A DNA stretch of 64,000 bases from contig JADKID010000005.1 in the NCBI GenBank assembly GCA_016721425.1, positions 310,001-374,000 of the forward strand. Direction: 5' to 3'. Under the pieces are notes generated by a model, which saw nothing but the letters and a program-made list of their open reading frames with translations, did no database searches and was not told the origin of the DNA. The stretch is from Bryobacterales bacterium. Lineage in GTDB: Bacteria > Acidobacteriota > Terriglobia > Bryobacterales > Bryobacteraceae. This document shows positions 26,301 through 34,375 of this stretch, piece by piece; within the stretch, counting starts at the first letter, position 1; every line of letters begins with the position of its first letter. The position numbers and the translations under genes are program-made.

Positions 26301-27241
26301 AACCGCACCGCGCTGCCCGCACCTACAAACTGCAGCTCCGCCACGGGCAGAAGCAGCACGGGTTCGCTCCCGGCAGCGTATTCCACGGTTCCGCCCTCAA
26401 ACGTCTGCCGGAAACGTCCGTTGGTTTGCACCCGCGCCTCGGCCACAGGAAGTCCCAGGTACGATAGCGGCCCGCCGGTTGCCGCATAGAGGCTATACAC
26501 CGGCTCCTTCACCGTCACCTGCCGGCCAGCCAGCAGGCCCGACGTGATGTTCACGATAGCGCCATAGTGAAACTGCTGCCAAACGGCCGAGCTTGCGCTC
26601 ACGAGCGATGTCGCCGCGGTCTCCGGCCACGTCGGCGAGCCCAGGCCGCTCAACCCGCCTCCGCTCAGCCAAACCGTATAGAAAGGATCCCGCACCGTGA
26701 TGTTCTGCCCTTGCACGACGCCGAGTGGCTTGCCGTACGCAAACAGCGCGTATTTCTTGTCGAAAGTTTGATACAGGCAGGTGGTTCCCGCCAGCGGCTC
26801 GCATTGCGCCGTATCCATGGTTGGATACCCGGTAGTGTTGAGATTGCCGGGCGCCGTCACCGAGGTGCCGTTCGCGCTGGCCACGTAGGACCACATCGCA
26901 GGCAGAACCTGATAGACGTCGCCGCCGGTCACCGTTCCGTCAGGTGCCACGATGTAGCTCTGGTTGAGATCCGCCTTCATCAGCGCCAGTCGCGTGTTGG
27001 CGGTCTTGGCCACATCCTGGAACAGTTGATAGAGCCCCGTGGTCCCGATCTTTTGCACGTCAGCCACGGGCGCCGGCGCAGTCAGTGTGTAGAACTGGTT
27101 CCGGAAGTAGGCCACCTGGAAGCGCCATTGAATGAACTCCGAGGGCGAGTTGCCGCCCACGGTGGGGGTGGTGGTCTGGCCCGATACGGCCGCCGTCATC
27201 AACGGTGCGAAGAGGAGAAGAAACCGGAGTGCAGTCAGCAT
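23303..27241 (-). CDS. Giant secreted protein: LGFP-like repeats, Big1, inactive C39-like domain, TIGR03437 domain
   Basis: 1312 residues with a signal peptide (MLTALRFLLLFAPLMTAAVSG). The first half holds LGFP-like repeats (GGPLSYLGLPVAEARV, AGGPAGGLGYPSMD, GPGGDLGMPMADEL) alternating with Ig-like stretches. A Big1 module follows (VKVSGDSQTGAPGALLPERL). Residues about 800-980 resemble a papain-like C39 domain (FPKLSQNVPG, His951 in VGMHYVVATG, Asp968 in AYDPGGYFG), but the segment that should carry the catalytic Cys reads AESGGLLASVANLL (Gly836), so it is probably inactive. The end (PGTLLTLNGRGFLIP to GQVWSNTVSLALE) is a TIGR03437 domain. It lies 62 bases after gspD, so it is a plausible type II secretion cargo. 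Confidence 0.8.
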   Translation of the reverse strand: MLTALRFLLLFAPLMTAAVSGQTTTPTVGGNSPSEFIQWRFQVAYFRNQFYTLTAPAPVADVQKIGTTGLYQLFQDVAKTANTRLALMKADLNQSYIVAPDGTVTGGDVYQVLPAMWSYVASANGTSVTAPGNLNTTGYPTMDTAQCEPLAGTTCLYQTFDKKYALFAYGKPLGVVQGQNITVRDPFYTVWLSGGGLSGLGSPTWPETAATSLVSASSAVWQQFHYGAIVNITSGLLAGRQVTVKEPVYSLYAATGGPLSYLGLPVAEARVQTNGRFRQTFEGGTVEYAAGSEPVLLLPVAELQFVGAGSAVRLKQGETATLRVRLFSPTGNELTDRAVAWTTSNGRVAVVEPNGTSATIRAVGGGTALITAVSEGKASSALPVYVAADCCQPGEGSPTPAVAQAIVDTLHRNRLQVAVPVSGPVRRLGPGYVQDFTDAATGVPYLIAVPQTLATGFLVRGEILAYYLQAGGPAGGLGYPSMDATTGGRQNFSSRTALAGNPVRVVQDAIFDKWSMLGFENGAAGAPTGGTGAFSTFTASVGVAQPFQRGVIYAATAGSLTGRAFFVSGALLAAYVSLNGPGGDLGMPMADELGLDGRRRQEYEGGWLELPAGELEVQVEWKKRQPQVTATPAVVTAGGRVRLAAGGFNAGSQLRVSVTGQPDFVVTAQQGSFAWEVAVPVSAASTMVRVKADAGGGVIGEGSYRVRSMVEAEPRLVKVSGDSQTGAPGALLPERLTVVLRDSAGNPVPGVAVTFQASPGAAMQAADAVTDMRGEASASLRLPGNDSIALATASAARQVVTFQARSAALALANFPKLSQNVPGLLGNGKATIAESGGLLASVANLLRFHQDRGDLPAPNGPADVAGLNSYLKNQCLPLAGGGESLCDGFLSQDGSDEQIVNLWRISGFVGGAADFEAGEPSLETVRDWLSAGSPVLVALRLATGGVAVGMHYVVATGVAGNGGIPAYDPGGYFGRNSVNDLVGDFEAAGRVWNGTLISVLRIVPGAKGVAGFFLRADAPYQIDGTLGACRTMLPWLDRPAARSSRVEARPFVMAGCDESSSQYQMTMPDGGARIQLTTLAAPAITRTLVQEGPGALQIAGGPEWTLAPQTLQLSTEAPPVNAANGGPDLAPGTLLTLNGRGFLIPERDLSAEVDGQAAPIVQTGAFRINLALPVTLNPGAQVVKLQNGREELEVPLELSAVAPAIFYEADAGAVVLNEDGQRNSPQRPARRGRPILIHATGLGAMGMSGPIEPVIVRIGEQEARATVTALPELAGVYLLRVTVPVETAPGLAVQLAVRQGQVWSNTVSLALE

Positions 27242-27303
27242 GCAGGGTCAGGGTCTATCGTAGTGGAAACCCGCCCCGCGCGGGTGGAGTTGCGCCGTCC
27301 TGC

Positions 27304-29565
27304 TTATCGCATGATCTTCTGCAGGCGTTTCATGTTGCTGATGAGCTCGTCGGTGGCATCGGCCATCTCGTTGGTATCGTAGATCACGCGAGGCGTGATA
27401 AACACCACCAACTCCGTGCGCTCCTTGTTGAACGCCTTGTTCCCGAACGCCCAACCAATACCGGGAAGCCGGTGCAAGAGCGGGATGCCGCTGGAGGTCT
27501 CGCCATTGGTCTCGTTGATGATGCCGCCGATGGCGATCATGTCTCCGTCCTGCACGGTGACCTGGGTCTGCAGGGTCCGCTGGCTGAAACTGGGCGATTG
27601 GATGCCGCCCACTGCGGGAGGCACTGGCGAACTGACCTCCTGATTGATGATCAGGGTGACCACGCCACTGGGATTCACCCGCGCCGTGATCGTCAGCGTC
27701 ACACCAGTCTTGCGATTTGAGATGCTGTTGGCGAAAAGTGAATTGCCGCCCTGCTGCGCACCGGTGACGGCCTGCGCCGTTAGGGTGGGCACTTCGCTTC
27801 CAACATTGATGGAGGCCGGGATGCTATCGGTGGCGATGATGCTGGGCGTGGAGATGACCTTCGTCTTCGTCGCCACGTCCTGCAGCGAAAGCGTCGCCAG
27901 GATCTGCTTGCTCTGGCTGAGAAGGGCGCCGGAGCTGAGAGTCAGCGCCGAACTGACGAAATTGGCCGTGCTGGAACGCGAATTCGGCTCCGTGCTGCCC
28001 GACGCCGGCGTGTCGTTCTTGTGGTTGATGTACCAGTTCAAACCCCATTGGAGCGCGCCCGTCAACTTCACTTCATAGATTCGCGCTTCAATCAGAACCT
28101 GGCGTGGCGGAATATCCAACTCGGCGAGCATTTTCGACACGCTGTCATACTCCTCTGGCGTTGCCAGAATCAGCAGCGAGTTGTCCGTGGGGTTCGGCAC
28201 CACGCGCGGCCCTTTGCCCATGCCGCCGCCCATCGCCATCATGCCCAGATAGGACCCGGTCATATCACCGCCCGGCGTGGTCACCGCGCCCATGCCGGTG
28301 CCGGCGACGCCTTGCGGCCCTACACCCATACCGCCGCCACCGCCCATCGCGCTCTGCGCGTTGGCGGCGTATCCGGTCATGGTGCCGCCCATCATCGCCT
28401 GTCCGCCGTACATGCCGCCGCCGTACATGCCGCCACCCATACCGCCGTACATGCCGCCCATGCCCATCCCACCCATGCCCATGCCACCCATCCCGTAACC
28501 GCCCATGCCCATGCCGCCGCCGTAGAGCATCATGATCGAATAGGCCAGCGAATCGGCCCGGCTGTACTTCACCCGGTAAACGTAGTTGTCCGCCTTGCCC
28601 GACGCCCCTTTCACCTTCACATCCAGGCGGTTCACCCACTCCTGAATCTGCTCAAACACTCCTGGATTCGGCGCCACCGCGATCAGCGTGTTGATGCGGT
28701 CCACCGGCACGAATTTCACCGACGCCATCTCCTTGCTGAGAGACATCGACTTCAACAGGCCCTCCATCTCCTTCGCCATGTCCGTCGGCCGGCTGTGCTT
28801 GAGGTCGAAGAGCTTCACGCGTTGCTTGGCCAGCACATCGCTATCGAAGAGTGCCACCATCTCCATCGTGCGTCTCATGCTGCGGCGCCCGTCCAGCACC
28901 AGCAGTAGATTGGCGGGCGCATAAGCCCAAGCCTTGCCCTGCGGCCCGAGAAACTCGCCGATCAGCTTCGACAGCTCGTCCACGTTGGCGTACTTCAGGA
29001 AGATGAGATTCAGCATTGGCCGGTCGTCGGCCGGGATGTCCTTGACGTCCTGCTCCGGGTTCACCGGCATATGCGACAGATCCTGCAGCGGCACAATGCG
29101 GTAGATATCGCCGGTCTGCACCATCGCCGCGCCGTTGATGCGCAGCACGGTATCAAGCAGCGCGCGCTTATCCATGTCCTTCACGGGACCGTAGGTGTTC
29201 AGCGTCACGCCGCCGCCCACGTTCTTATCCATGATGTAGTTGATCTTCAATTCGCGCGCCAGGAAGTCCACCACTTCCACCAGGCTCACGTTCTGCAACT
29301 GCATCACGTTCAGGGGCGTGCCCGGCGAGGCCTGCAACGGCTGGCCCACCTGCGCCGCCGTCGTCGCCGGACGCGCGCCGGGGGCTGCCGGTTGCGGTTG
29401 CTGCGGATTGGCCTGCTCCGGCGTCATGATCTTCAAGCCGAATCCCGGCGGCACCACCACCGGCGGCGCCGTGGGCGCCTGCATCGCTTGCGCCAGCGGC
29501 AGGTGAGCCACCGTCATCGCCACGGCCAGCGCTATTTCGGGTATTCGGAATCGGACGATACGCAT
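27304..29565 (-). CDS. gspD: Type II secretion outer-membrane secretin GspD
   Basis: 753 residues from ATG 29565 (signal peptide MRIVRFRIPEIALAVAMTVAHLPLAQA). N-domains begin with LNVMQLQNVSLVEVVDFLAR and repeat (NLIFLKYANVDELSKLIGEF; RADSLAYSIMMLYGGG). The secretin core is typical: PRQVLIEARIYEVKL, VPTLTAQAVTG, VQDGDMIAIGGIINE and the closing ELVVFITPRVI. Between the third N-domain halves, about residues 345-455, lies a long Gly/Met-rich low-complexity insertion (repeats of GMGGMGMGG and MYGGGMYGG type). GspD forms the outer-membrane gate for folded proteins. It ends the gsp cluster, downstream of gspC and a small exported protein. Confidence 0.93.
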   Translation of the reverse strand: MRIVRFRIPEIALAVAMTVAHLPLAQAMQAPTAPPVVVPPGFGLKIMTPEQANPQQPQPAAPGARPATTAAQVGQPLQASPGTPLNVMQLQNVSLVEVVDFLARELKINYIMDKNVGGGVTLNTYGPVKDMDKRALLDTVLRINGAAMVQTGDIYRIVPLQDLSHMPVNPEQDVKDIPADDRPMLNLIFLKYANVDELSKLIGEFLGPQGKAWAYAPANLLLVLDGRRSMRRTMEMVALFDSDVLAKQRVKLFDLKHSRPTDMAKEMEGLLKSMSLSKEMASVKFVPVDRINTLIAVAPNPGVFEQIQEWVNRLDVKVKGASGKADNYVYRVKYSRADSLAYSIMMLYGGGMGMGGYGMGGMGMGGMGMGGMYGGMGGGMYGGGMYGGQAMMGGTMTGYAANAQSAMGGGGGMGVGPQGVAGTGMGAVTTPGGDMTGSYLGMMAMGGGMGKGPRVVPNPTDNSLLILATPEEYDSVSKMLAELDIPPRQVLIEARIYEVKLTGALQWGLNWYINHKNDTPASGSTEPNSRSSTANFVSSALTLSSGALLSQSKQILATLSLQDVATKTKVISTPSIIATDSIPASINVGSEVPTLTAQAVTGAQQGGNSLFANSISNRKTGVTLTITARVNPSGVVTLIINQEVSSPVPPAVGGIQSPSFSQRTLQTQVTVQDGDMIAIGGIINETNGETSSGIPLLHRLPGIGWAFGNKAFNKERTELVVFITPRVIYDTNEMADATDELISNMKRLQKIMR

Positions 29566-29583
29566 CGCTGAACCTCGCACTGT

Positions 29584-29988
29584 CTACTTCGCGGATTGCG
29601 CCGGCTTGGCGGCTTTCTCATGGGCCTCAAGGGCCGCCTTCTCGTCTGCGTTCATCTCGGCCACGGGCCGGGTCCAACGCGACTTGCCAAACGGCGTCGC
29701 CTGCTCGAAAACCACCTCGGCAGCCTTCACCTCCACGACGCGCAACCCAACTTGCGCCGCGGCGGTCTTTCCCGGGACGTCCTCCACCCGCGCATAGCCA
29801 AACGCGGTGCTGTGATAGATCCAGGACTTACCCTGCGGGTCCTTCCACTTCCACTCACCATCGCCGGTCTTTACCGCCCCCACCGGCAGGCCCTGCGCCG
29901 CGGCAGACGGCTTCTTAGGAGCACTCGTCGTCTGGCCGCTCACACTCAGCAGCCCCGCCATGATCAAGCCAACCATCATCGTCTTCAT
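29584..29988 (-). CDS. Small exported T2SS-cluster protein
   Basis: 134 residues with a signal peptide (MKTMMVGLIMAGLLSVSG). It holds a Trp-rich module (GEWKWKDPQGKSWIYHST...FGYARVED) and a short VFEQATPFGKSRWTRPV motif echoed by the C-terminus of the upstream GspC-like protein (VIAQTPFGGSCRWEKVK). No named family recognised. It lies between gspC (3 bases upstream) and gspD (18 bases downstream), tightly in the operon, so it is probably a periplasmic accessory that bridges GspC and GspD or a pilotin-like protein; the latter would normally be a lipoprotein and no lipobox is present. Alanine- and lysine-rich C-terminus. Confidence 0.7.
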   Translation of the reverse strand: MKTMMVGLIMAGLLSVSGQTTSAPKKPSAAAQGLPVGAVKTGDGEWKWKDPQGKSWIYHSTAFGYARVEDVPGKTAAAQVGLRVVEVKAAEVVFEQATPFGKSRWTRPVAEMNADEKAALEAHEKAAKPAQSAK

Positions 29989-29991
29989 TGC

Positions 29992-30738
29992 CTATTTCAC
30001 CTTTTCCCACCGGCAGCTTCCGCCGAACGGAGTCTGCGCTATTACCTTGCGGTAGCCATCCACCACTGCGCCGGCCGGCGAACTGTCGCCCGCCACGCAT
30101 CCTTTTAGGCCTTCGCCCACATCCACACCCGGCTTCTGCGCCGAGCCGCCGGCCACTGACGTCACGGGCGCCACGCTGGTCACTCCGCTCCCTGCGGCCG
30201 GCGGCGGTACCGGCGGTGCGCCGCTCTGTGCCGCCTGCGGCCGCTGCTCCGGCGGCGTCGTATCCCGCATCTCTTCAAACCGCGCGGCCACCTGCTTGCC
30301 TTCCCAATCGAAGATCAATCCGGCCGAGGCGATGGTCACCAGCTTGAAGTCGCCTACCTTTTCTCCAGCCACGTAACTTTTCTGCGGCCCGCCGGGCGTC
30401 AGGGCCATAATCACCTTCGGCGCTCCGCCGAAGTTCATCATGCCGTAGTACTTCGGCAGCGCCGGCATCGGCTTGGGCGCCACAACTTCCACCACCACCA
30501 CCGGATTGCGGTCTTTGCTGAACGGCAGCTTCGCCGCAATGTCGTAGTAGTTCGCCGCCGAGACCTGCCCCGGCGGAGACGGAATCACCACCATCGGAGG
30601 CGGCGACGCCGGCGATGGCGCGCTCAGGAACGCCTTCTGCCGCCGAATCGATTCCTCATAGCTCGCCCACAACCGCCAACTTACCAGGCCGATCAGCGCC
30701 ATCAACAGCAGATTCAGGAGAACCAGATTGCGTGTCAA
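29992..30738 (-). CDS. gspC: GspC/PilP-like inner-membrane T2SS protein
   Basis: 248 residues: short cytoplasmic start, one membrane helix (LVLLNLLLMALIGLVSW), a proline-rich linker and a GspC homology-region-like domain (YYGMMNFGGAPKVIMALTP, SYVAGEKVGDFKLVTIAS, GLIFDWEGKQVAARFEEM). GspC couples the inner-membrane platform to the secretin. A Pro/Gly/Ala linker leads to a C-terminal cysteine-bearing module (DGYRKVIAQTPFGGSCRWE) sharing the TPFG-x-S-x-W motif with the next protein; GspC proteins normally end in a PDZ or coiled coil, so this tail is unusual. It overlaps gspM by four bases. Confidence 0.75.
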   Translation of the reverse strand: MTRNLVLLNLLLMALIGLVSWRLWASYEESIRRQKAFLSAPSPASPPPMVVIPSPPGQVSAANYYDIAAKLPFSKDRNPVVVVEVVAPKPMPALPKYYGMMNFGGAPKVIMALTPGGPQKSYVAGEKVGDFKLVTIASAGLIFDWEGKQVAARFEEMRDTTPPEQRPQAAQSGAPPVPPPAAGSGVTSVAPVTSVAGGSAQKPGVDVGEGLKGCVAGDSSPAGAVVDGYRKVIAQTPFGGSCRWEKVK

Positions 30739-31322
30739 AACGCCTGCCCCCCTTTCCGCTCCGGCGCCAGCTTGCGCGGCACAATGCCCGTGAACGTCAC
30801 GCGGACCGGCACCAGCTTCTGCTTGCCCGTCACTTGCGTCATCTGCAAATCAGAGACGGAGATCAGCTCAACCTGATTGCCGATGTCGGCCAGAAAGTTG
30901 ATCACCTGCTCGATGCCCGCGTCCATCGAAACCGTCATCACCACCTCGCCGTAGCTCTGGCCCAGCGGACGCGGTGAGGCGAACTCCGTGCCTTTGAACA
31001 CCAGCGCCGGCTGCTGCGCCTGCGCTACCCGCCGCACAATCTGCAGGAGCTGGGCCTGGGCCTGGGGCGCGGTCTCGGCCACAATCAAGCCCTTCTCACG
31101 CTTCACCAGTTCGTCGCTGACTTTCCTTAAAATCTCCTGCCGTCCCGGCGCCGCGGCCGCCAGCCGCCGCAGCCGTGCCACGCGCTTCTCCGTCAGCTCC
31201 ACGCTCTGCACCGCGCCCACCGTATCCGTATCCGTACTCGACGGCCAGAAGTACACCGCCCCCATGACAACCACCGCCCAGAGCGCCAACAGCTTCTTGT
31301 CGCGGTCGCTCAGCGGCTTCAC
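30735..31322 (-). CDS. gspM: GspM/PilO-like T2SS inner-membrane assembly protein
   Basis: 195 residues: a short basic cytoplasmic start, one membrane helix (LLALWAVVVMGAVYFWP), a coiled-coil segment (VELTEKRVARLRRLAAAAPG) and a ferredoxin-like domain (GEVVMTVSMDAGIEQVINFLADIGNQV...LISVSDLQMTQ) as in GspM and PilO. It dimerises with GspL to dock the ATPase. It overlaps gspL upstream and gspC downstream by four bases each, consistent with coupled translation of stoichiometric partners. Confidence 0.85.
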   Translation of the reverse strand: MKPLSDRDKKLLALWAVVVMGAVYFWPSSTDTDTVGAVQSVELTEKRVARLRRLAAAAPGRQEILRKVSDELVKREKGLIVAETAPQAQAQLLQIVRRVAQAQQPALVFKGTEFASPRPLGQSYGEVVMTVSMDAGIEQVINFLADIGNQVELISVSDLQMTQVTGKQKLVPVRVTFTGIVPRKLAPERKGGQAF

Positions 31323-32656
31323 TTGGCGGCTCCTTCCCGGTTCGCCTTGATCCGGAAGATCTCACCGCTGCTGGTCCGCGCCAGCGGCATCGTGAATTCT
31401 GACCCGATGAGCCGCGACGACGCATCCAGCTTTTTCAAGAGCGTGTCCGCCTGCTCAGACTCTCCGCCAATCACCACCTGTTTGGGATCGATCTGCAACG
31501 ACATGATCCAGGCCGGCGGCGGCAGCGTTTCCGTCAATTCCAGCACGATATCCAGATTCGCCTTCGTCCGCTTCCGATACCCATCCAGCAGTTGCATCCG
31601 CTCGCTGGCCTCGGCGATCTGCTTGTCCAGGATGGCCACTTGCTTGGCCCTCGGCTCCAACCTCGCCACCTCGCCGGCCAGCAGCCCCGAATACCGATGA
31701 TCCATCCACGCCTGCCGCAACAGCAGTGCACCCGTCAGCAATGCCAGGATTACGCCCAGCACGATGGTGGGCACATACACCGCCCGCGACGAGATGGTCC
31801 GCAATTCCGCCGGCAGCAGGTTCACCGGAGCCCCCAGCCGCGGACACGCCGCCGCCAGTGCCGCCGCCCAGGGCAGCGCCAGCCGCGACACGCCGGCCTC
31901 GGAGAAATCCGTTCCCTCCGGCGCCGAGTGCCACTTTGGCAGCAGTTCCATCAAGTCCCGCGGCTCGGTCCCCGGTTCCAGCCGCATTTCCGCCGCGGCG
32001 AGCGTCACCGCGTGCTCCAGCGGGCCTTCAAACTCGGCAGAGAACAACCGGCAGGACGGGCTCTCGCCGTATAGTTCGTAGATCTCGTCGAGCCCCGCAG
32101 TCAAAGCCGGCGCGGCCATCATGCCTTCGGCAGGCGGCGCGCCAAACAGCCGCAACGCGGGGTAGACGGCGCCCCCGGAGAAGGTCAGGCCCGAGAGCGG
32201 AACCCCCGCCTCGGCAAACAACGCCGTGTAAGAATCGATCACCGCGCGCTGCGCAATGGCTACCACAAACGTCTCGGTCCGCCCGGCGCGCTGGAAGTCG
32301 TACGCCACTTCGCCCTCGGGAAACGGGTGCAGGCTATCGATCTGAAACCGGATGGCCGCCGCCGCATCCTCATCCGCCACGCCCGGCAACTGCACCTGCC
32401 GCACAATTACTTCATGCCGCGGCAGCACAACCAGCGCCGCCAAATGCTTCGACTGGTTCTGCTTCAGCCAGGCCGTGTACTCCGCGCCCCACTCCGCTGC
32501 CGGCCGCTCGCGGAAGTTCTCAATCTGCAACGCCGCCACCAGCCGCGCGCCATTGGGCCGCACTCGCGCCAGATGCACCGTCAGATCTCGCTCGCCCACG
32601 ACAATCCCCGCGCCTGCGCCGAAGCGCGCGATAGTCCGCAGCCAGGGTTGGGTCAT
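31319..32656 (-). CDS. gspL: GspL (PilM/PilN-like) T2SS platform protein
   Basis: 445 residues from ATG 32656; the longer frame to 32704 adds a tail that overlaps gspK. The cytoplasmic actin-like domain (about 1-280: LTVHLARVRPNGARLVAAL, FQIDSLHPFPEGEVAYDFQ, SGGAVYPALRLFG) corresponds to PilM, and a membrane helix (VYVPTIVLGVILALLTGALLL) leads to a PilN-like periplasmic part (LLDGYRKRTKANLDIVLELTE). The two halves are fused as in GspL. It binds the GspE ATPase and pairs with GspM. Four-base overlaps with gspK and gspM support one transcript. Confidence 0.88.
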   Translation of the reverse strand: MTQPWLRTIARFGAGAGIVVGERDLTVHLARVRPNGARLVAALQIENFRERPAAEWGAEYTAWLKQNQSKHLAALVVLPRHEVIVRQVQLPGVADEDAAAAIRFQIDSLHPFPEGEVAYDFQRAGRTETFVVAIAQRAVIDSYTALFAEAGVPLSGLTFSGGAVYPALRLFGAPPAEGMMAAPALTAGLDEIYELYGESPSCRLFSAEFEGPLEHAVTLAAAEMRLEPGTEPRDLMELLPKWHSAPEGTDFSEAGVSRLALPWAAALAAACPRLGAPVNLLPAELRTISSRAVYVPTIVLGVILALLTGALLLRQAWMDHRYSGLLAGEVARLEPRAKQVAILDKQIAEASERMQLLDGYRKRTKANLDIVLELTETLPPPAWIMSLQIDPKQVVIGGESEQADTLLKKLDASSRLIGSEFTMPLARTSSGEIFRIKANREGAAK

Positions 32657-33648
32657 TGCGGCCACACAGAGAACAACGGCTGTCCCGCCGCCTGATCCTG
32701 CCACGCGAGCACGCGGTAGAGGTCGGGAGAGCTCTTGGAATCAATCTGCACTGTCATCGCCACTGTCCGCCGCAGGTCCGAAAGCACGCCATCCGGACGT
32801 CTCATGCGGGCCGTGGCCCGCAGCGTGTAAATCCTCTCACCACCCAGGCGGAATCGTCCAGCCGCCGGGCCCAGCAAGCCCCGCGCCGCGCCCAACTGCG
32901 CCTGCCGGATGGGCATCTGCCGCCGCAGGTTCACCAATGCCTCCACGCCCTGTGGAGGAGCGCCCAGCGCCAGCATCACCGCCGGATCGGCGGTGTTGAC
33001 ATCCAGCCCCGTGCCGGCGCTATACACAGACAGGCAATCGCGCAACCCCGCGCGCGGGATCAGCGCGCCCTGCGGCGTCCGCGTGTAGCCGCCATGAAAC
33101 AGTTCTGGAGTAATACCGGCAATCGACATGAGTTCTTCGATCTGTTCTATGGACGCGTGCGGCGCCCGAAAAGACGGAACGCGCGCCAAATACATCTGAT
33201 CAAACGGCCCGCCCGCGCCGCCCCGCCAGTTCATGATGGCCATCGCAGTCTGCTGCACGCCCTCCGGCGGCACGCCCAGCACGCTCAGCAGCATCACCAA
33301 CTCCCGTTCGGTGGCCTGGTTCACGTTGAGCTTCGCCGATTCCGGGATCACCTCCACCGCAGCCTCGCCCTCCGGAAAGGGCATCCGCAGCAGCGGCATC
33401 CCCTGCTCCCAGAAGCGCGGCACGCCGGCCTCATTCCTCGGCCCCGGCCCGTAAATCATATAGTTCACGGCCCGGTCGGCCGCCCCGCACGCCAGGTAGT
33501 AGGCCCGCAACCCCTCCATCGCCGTATCAGCCCGTGTCAGCTCGCTGCGAACGCTCAACGCGACTGAGAGGGCAATCGCCGACAACGCAGCCGAGAGCCA
33601 CAGCACCATCAGCAGCGCCCCGCCACGCCGTGAGCCCCTAAAACTCAT
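32653..33648 (-). CDS. gspK: GspK minor pseudopilin
   Basis: 331 residues. The prepilin-like N-terminus RGSRRGGALLMVLWLSAAL has the basic segment, cleavage glycine and hydrophobic helix but lacks the usual Glu at +5, which is normal for GspK. The large globular domain contains the SAM-like fold expected of GspK (LNVNQATERELVMLLSVLG, LDVNTADPAVMLALGA, PPEGVQQTAMAIMNWR). GspK caps the pseudopilus tip with GspI and GspJ. It overlaps gspJ by eleven bases and gspL by four. Confidence 0.9.
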   Translation of the reverse strand: MSFRGSRRGGALLMVLWLSAALSAIALSVALSVRSELTRADTAMEGLRAYYLACGAADRAVNYMIYGPGPRNEAGVPRFWEQGMPLLRMPFPEGEAAVEVIPESAKLNVNQATERELVMLLSVLGVPPEGVQQTAMAIMNWRGGAGGPFDQMYLARVPSFRAPHASIEQIEELMSIAGITPELFHGGYTRTPQGALIPRAGLRDCLSVYSAGTGLDVNTADPAVMLALGAPPQGVEALVNLRRQMPIRQAQLGAARGLLGPAAGRFRLGGERIYTLRATARMRRPDGVLSDLRRTVAMTVQIDSKSSPDLYRVLAWQDQAAGQPLFSVWPQ

Positions 33649-34375
33649 ACTGCTCCCCCACCGCGCGGTTTGGCCGGATCAGCCCCGTGAATGTCATCGG
33701 CGGCACCTTCGACGCATCCGGCTCCAGCGGCATCATCTCAATCCGCACGGCCTTGGGCCAGTAATCCATCCGCACCCAGCGCGGCAGCCACTTCTCCTGC
33801 TGCGGTTCAATCGATTCCAGATACGAGAAGCGGCACCCCACTAGCCGGTCCGCCAGAACAAACGACCGCGGCGAAGGCTGCACCGGCGGAAACACGGGCA
33901 GCGCGGCACCTGCCTCCGGGTCGCCCGCCACCGGTCCGCAAAGAAACCCTGCCCCCACCGGCCCCATGTAGGGCGTCTCATTCACCACCAGCCGCACGCC
34001 CTGTCCGTCCTGACCTGGAATCACGAAGATCTCCACAATCTGCGGCACGCCCCGCGCCGCCCCTTGCAGCGAATACGTCGTCACAAACCGCATCACCGCC
34101 GGCATCCCCTGGAAGTAGGGGACGGGCGCCCCGGTCGCCCCCATTGGATTCGATCCGCACTTCGCCATCACGGGCAGAAATCCGGCCACCTGCTGCTCCA
34201 GGATGCGGTGCGCCCCCACGGCCCGCCGGTTCGCCACAATCCGGCGGTTGGATGCCTCCATGGCCGTCAGGCCGGCACGGATCGAGAACAGCATCCCCAC
34301 AGACAACAGACTCAGCAGGCTGACCGCAATCAGCACTTCGATCAGCGTCATGCCCGCCTGCTCGCGCCGCCTCAT
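33638..34375 (-). CDS. gspJ: GspJ minor pseudopilin
   Basis: 245 residues from ATG 34375 (the longer frame to 34483 precedes the prepilin motif with unrelated sequence and overlaps gspI). The N-terminus MRRREQAGMTLIEVLIAVSLL is a type IV prepilin signal: the peptidase would cut after Gly8, leaving Met at +1 and Glu at +5. The C-terminal domain is of the GspJ type (VVANRRAVGAHRILEQQVAG, CRFSYLESIEPQQEKWLPRW). It forms the tip complex with GspI and GspK. No prepilin peptidase gene (gspO) occurs in this window, so cleavage must come from one encoded elsewhere. Confidence 0.9.
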   Translation of the reverse strand: MRRREQAGMTLIEVLIAVSLLSLLSVGMLFSIRAGLTAMEASNRRIVANRRAVGAHRILEQQVAGFLPVMAKCGSNPMGATGAPVPYFQGMPAVMRFVTTYSLQGAARGVPQIVEIFVIPGQDGQGVRLVVNETPYMGPVGAGFLCGPVAGDPEAGAALPVFPPVQPSPRSFVLADRLVGCRFSYLESIEPQQEKWLPRWVRMDYWPKAVRIEMMPLEPDASKVPPMTFTGLIRPNRAVGEQYEF

